Source: CAYTLQ01 sp964438715
GTDB taxonomy: Bacteria > Bacteroidota > Ignavibacteria > Ignavibacteriales > Ignavibacteriaceae
Direction of reading: 5' to 3'
DNA: 6,165 nucleotides
Assembly: GCA_964438715.1 (NCBI GenBank)
Contig: CAYTLQ010000278.1
Location: 1-6,165, forward strand
Of the stretch, positions 5,194 to 6,165 are shown in pieces. The notes beneath the pieces were generated by a model. That model ran no database searches. It had not been told where the DNA came from and was given only the letters and a program-made list of their open reading frames with translations. A program made the translations under genes and the position numbers. Each line of letters opens with the position of its first letter. Positions within the stretch are counted from its first letter, which is position 1.

Positions 5194-6165
5194 TTAATTA
5201 TCACCTTTAAATGCGTGTACAAGCTCATCATAATAATATACCGGCTTGTACTTATTCTTCAGAAAATTTATATACTCATTCTCAAGCCGTTTGCTCTCCT
5301 CCTCCTGGAACGAACCTGAAACTTCAGGTTTTGCTTCTTCGAATGTTTTAATTCTGGCGGGATCTTTTTTAATAAGTTTAACAATGGAGAATCCGCCGGA
5401 ATTGGCGAAAGGTTCAGAGAAGTCGCCCTCATTACGAAGTTTATTCGCTTCTACAGCTAATTGACTTGAGTTAACATCGGCAATATTATGTCTGCCCAGT
5501 TTTTCTTTGAAGCCGGGTCGCTCGGTATTATTTGCCGCAATATCATCAAATGACTCACCGTTTTTCAAACGAGCGTGATATACTTTAATGAGAGAATCCG
5601 AGCGGGAAAATATTTCAGCAAACTCAACACGGTCGTTCCAGCGGTATTTATCTTTTGTTTTTTCCCAATGCTCAACAAGTCGTGCGCTATCCAGAACAAT
5701 TTTCCCCCATATCTCATCATCCTGCAATTTGAAAATGAAAATTCCGTGTTTGTATTCTTCCATCAATGCGGCAAACTCCTGATTTTCTTTTTCAAGATCA
5801 AACGCCGCAAGTTCTAATGCTACTTCTGCGCTGTGTTTTTTTATCATATCAGCAAACACATCTTTCGACATGTATTTACCGCTGAATTCAGGCTTCAGAA
5901 TAGTATTGCTGACTAATGTATCGACAGTTACAGAACGCGTGGAAAAAGAATAGACAACCTTATCTTTCATTTTATCACGCCAATAGGATTTCATATAATC
6001 ATTGCTCAGTCGTGTACTGTCGCCATAAGCACTGATTTCGTTTACTGTTTCTGTAGTAATCCGGAAACCGTATTTTGTTTTTAAGCTCGCTGTAAGTGTA
6101 TCATAATCGTTATTATAACGCAGTTGTTTATAGGTCAGCTTCAGTCGTTCCTTATCCTCATCATA
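5194..6165 (-). CDS. SurA/PpiD-like periplasmic folding factor, C-terminal part (partial, runs off the window)
   Basis: The frame is open from the stop at 5196-5194 to the window edge, giving 323 visible C-terminal residues; the start lies beyond 6165, and the internal ATG at 5994 should not be taken as the start. Family features I recognise from Bacteroidetes SurA-like proteins include a helical linker containing LKTKYGFRI, then ENQEFAALMEEYKHGIFIFKLQDDEIW (visible residues about 127-153) and a parvulin-like C-terminal domain (about 179-265). In that domain RVEFAEIF takes the first-strand position, FDDIAANN the helix, and GGFSIVKL (257-264) replaces the usual GYHI-x-L, so the conserved His is lost and the GG-x-LG loop is reduced to EKLG. 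This domain is probably not catalytic; intact parvulin domains could lie in the unseen N-terminal part. The final residues are charged helices ending in AFKGDN. Likely exported to the periplasm, although the signal is not visible. Confidence 0.85.
   Translation of the reverse strand, partial: YDEDKERLKLTYKQLRYNNDYDTLTASLKTKYGFRITTETVNEISAYGDSTRLSNDYMKSYWRDKMKDKVVYSFSTRSVTVDTLVSNTILKPEFSGKYMSKDVFADMIKKHSAEVALELAAFDLEKENQEFAALMEEYKHGIFIFKLQDDEIWGKIVLDSARLVEHWEKTKDKYRWNDRVEFAEIFSRSDSLIKVYHARLKNGESFDDIAANNTERPGFKEKLGRHNIADVNSSQLAVEANKLRNEGDFSEPFANSGGFSIVKLIKKDPARIKTFEEAKPEVSGSFQEEESKRLENEYINFLKNKYKPVYYYDELVHAFKGDN

Noticed and set aside
5194..5994. ATG at 5994 as the start of the edge gene
   Set aside because: The frame stays open for 57 more codons to the window edge and the upstream residues fit the family (for example LKTKYGFRI), so this methionine is internal.

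Overview
The window looks like a piece of a Bacteroidota/Chlorobiota-group chromosome, probably from the Ignavibacteria side. The reasons are AT-rich DNA, a C-terminal parvulin-chaperone architecture typical of Bacteroidetes-like SurA paralogues, a short lipobox lipoprotein, and intergenic repeats ending in TTTGCGTCTTTGCG, a motif I recall from such genomes. The taxonomic call is inference.

Layout. Positions 1-825 carry no convincing gene. They hold a tandem array of a roughly 150-bp composite repeat: two related short hairpin modules plus a conserved AT-rich tail. The array is interrupted by a MITE-like 140-bp segment with near-perfect terminal inverted repeats (318-457). A single plus-strand gene (826-1710) encodes a secreted, aromatic-rich protein, probably an outer-membrane beta-barrel of unrecognised family. 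A further, partly decayed composite repeat (1743-1890) follows it in the convergent space before moxR.

From 1921 to the right edge every gene is on the minus strand. Read in transcription order they are: the C-terminal part of a large SurA/PpiD-like folding factor (running off the edge at 6165); a 12-bp hairpin that probably terminates or attenuates its transcript; a 274-aa SurA-like lipoprotein without a parvulin signature; a complete SurA homologue with two parvulin domains; and a MoxR-family AAA+ ATPase. The last three are separated by 32 and 21 bp and almost certainly form one operon. Three periplasmic folding factors in a row suggest an outer-membrane-protein and lipoprotein biogenesis locus: the SurA protein supplies the prolyl isomerase activity, and its two neighbours look like non-catalytic chaperone relatives. 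MoxR is the cytoplasmic member, and its usual DUF58 and von Willebrand-A partners are not beside it.

The parts most worth a second look are the modular hairpin repeat, which shows compensatory base changes between copies; the interrupting inverted-repeat element; the apparent loss of parvulin catalytic features in two of the three SurA paralogues; and the terminator hairpin whose loop is complementary to its own downstream flank.
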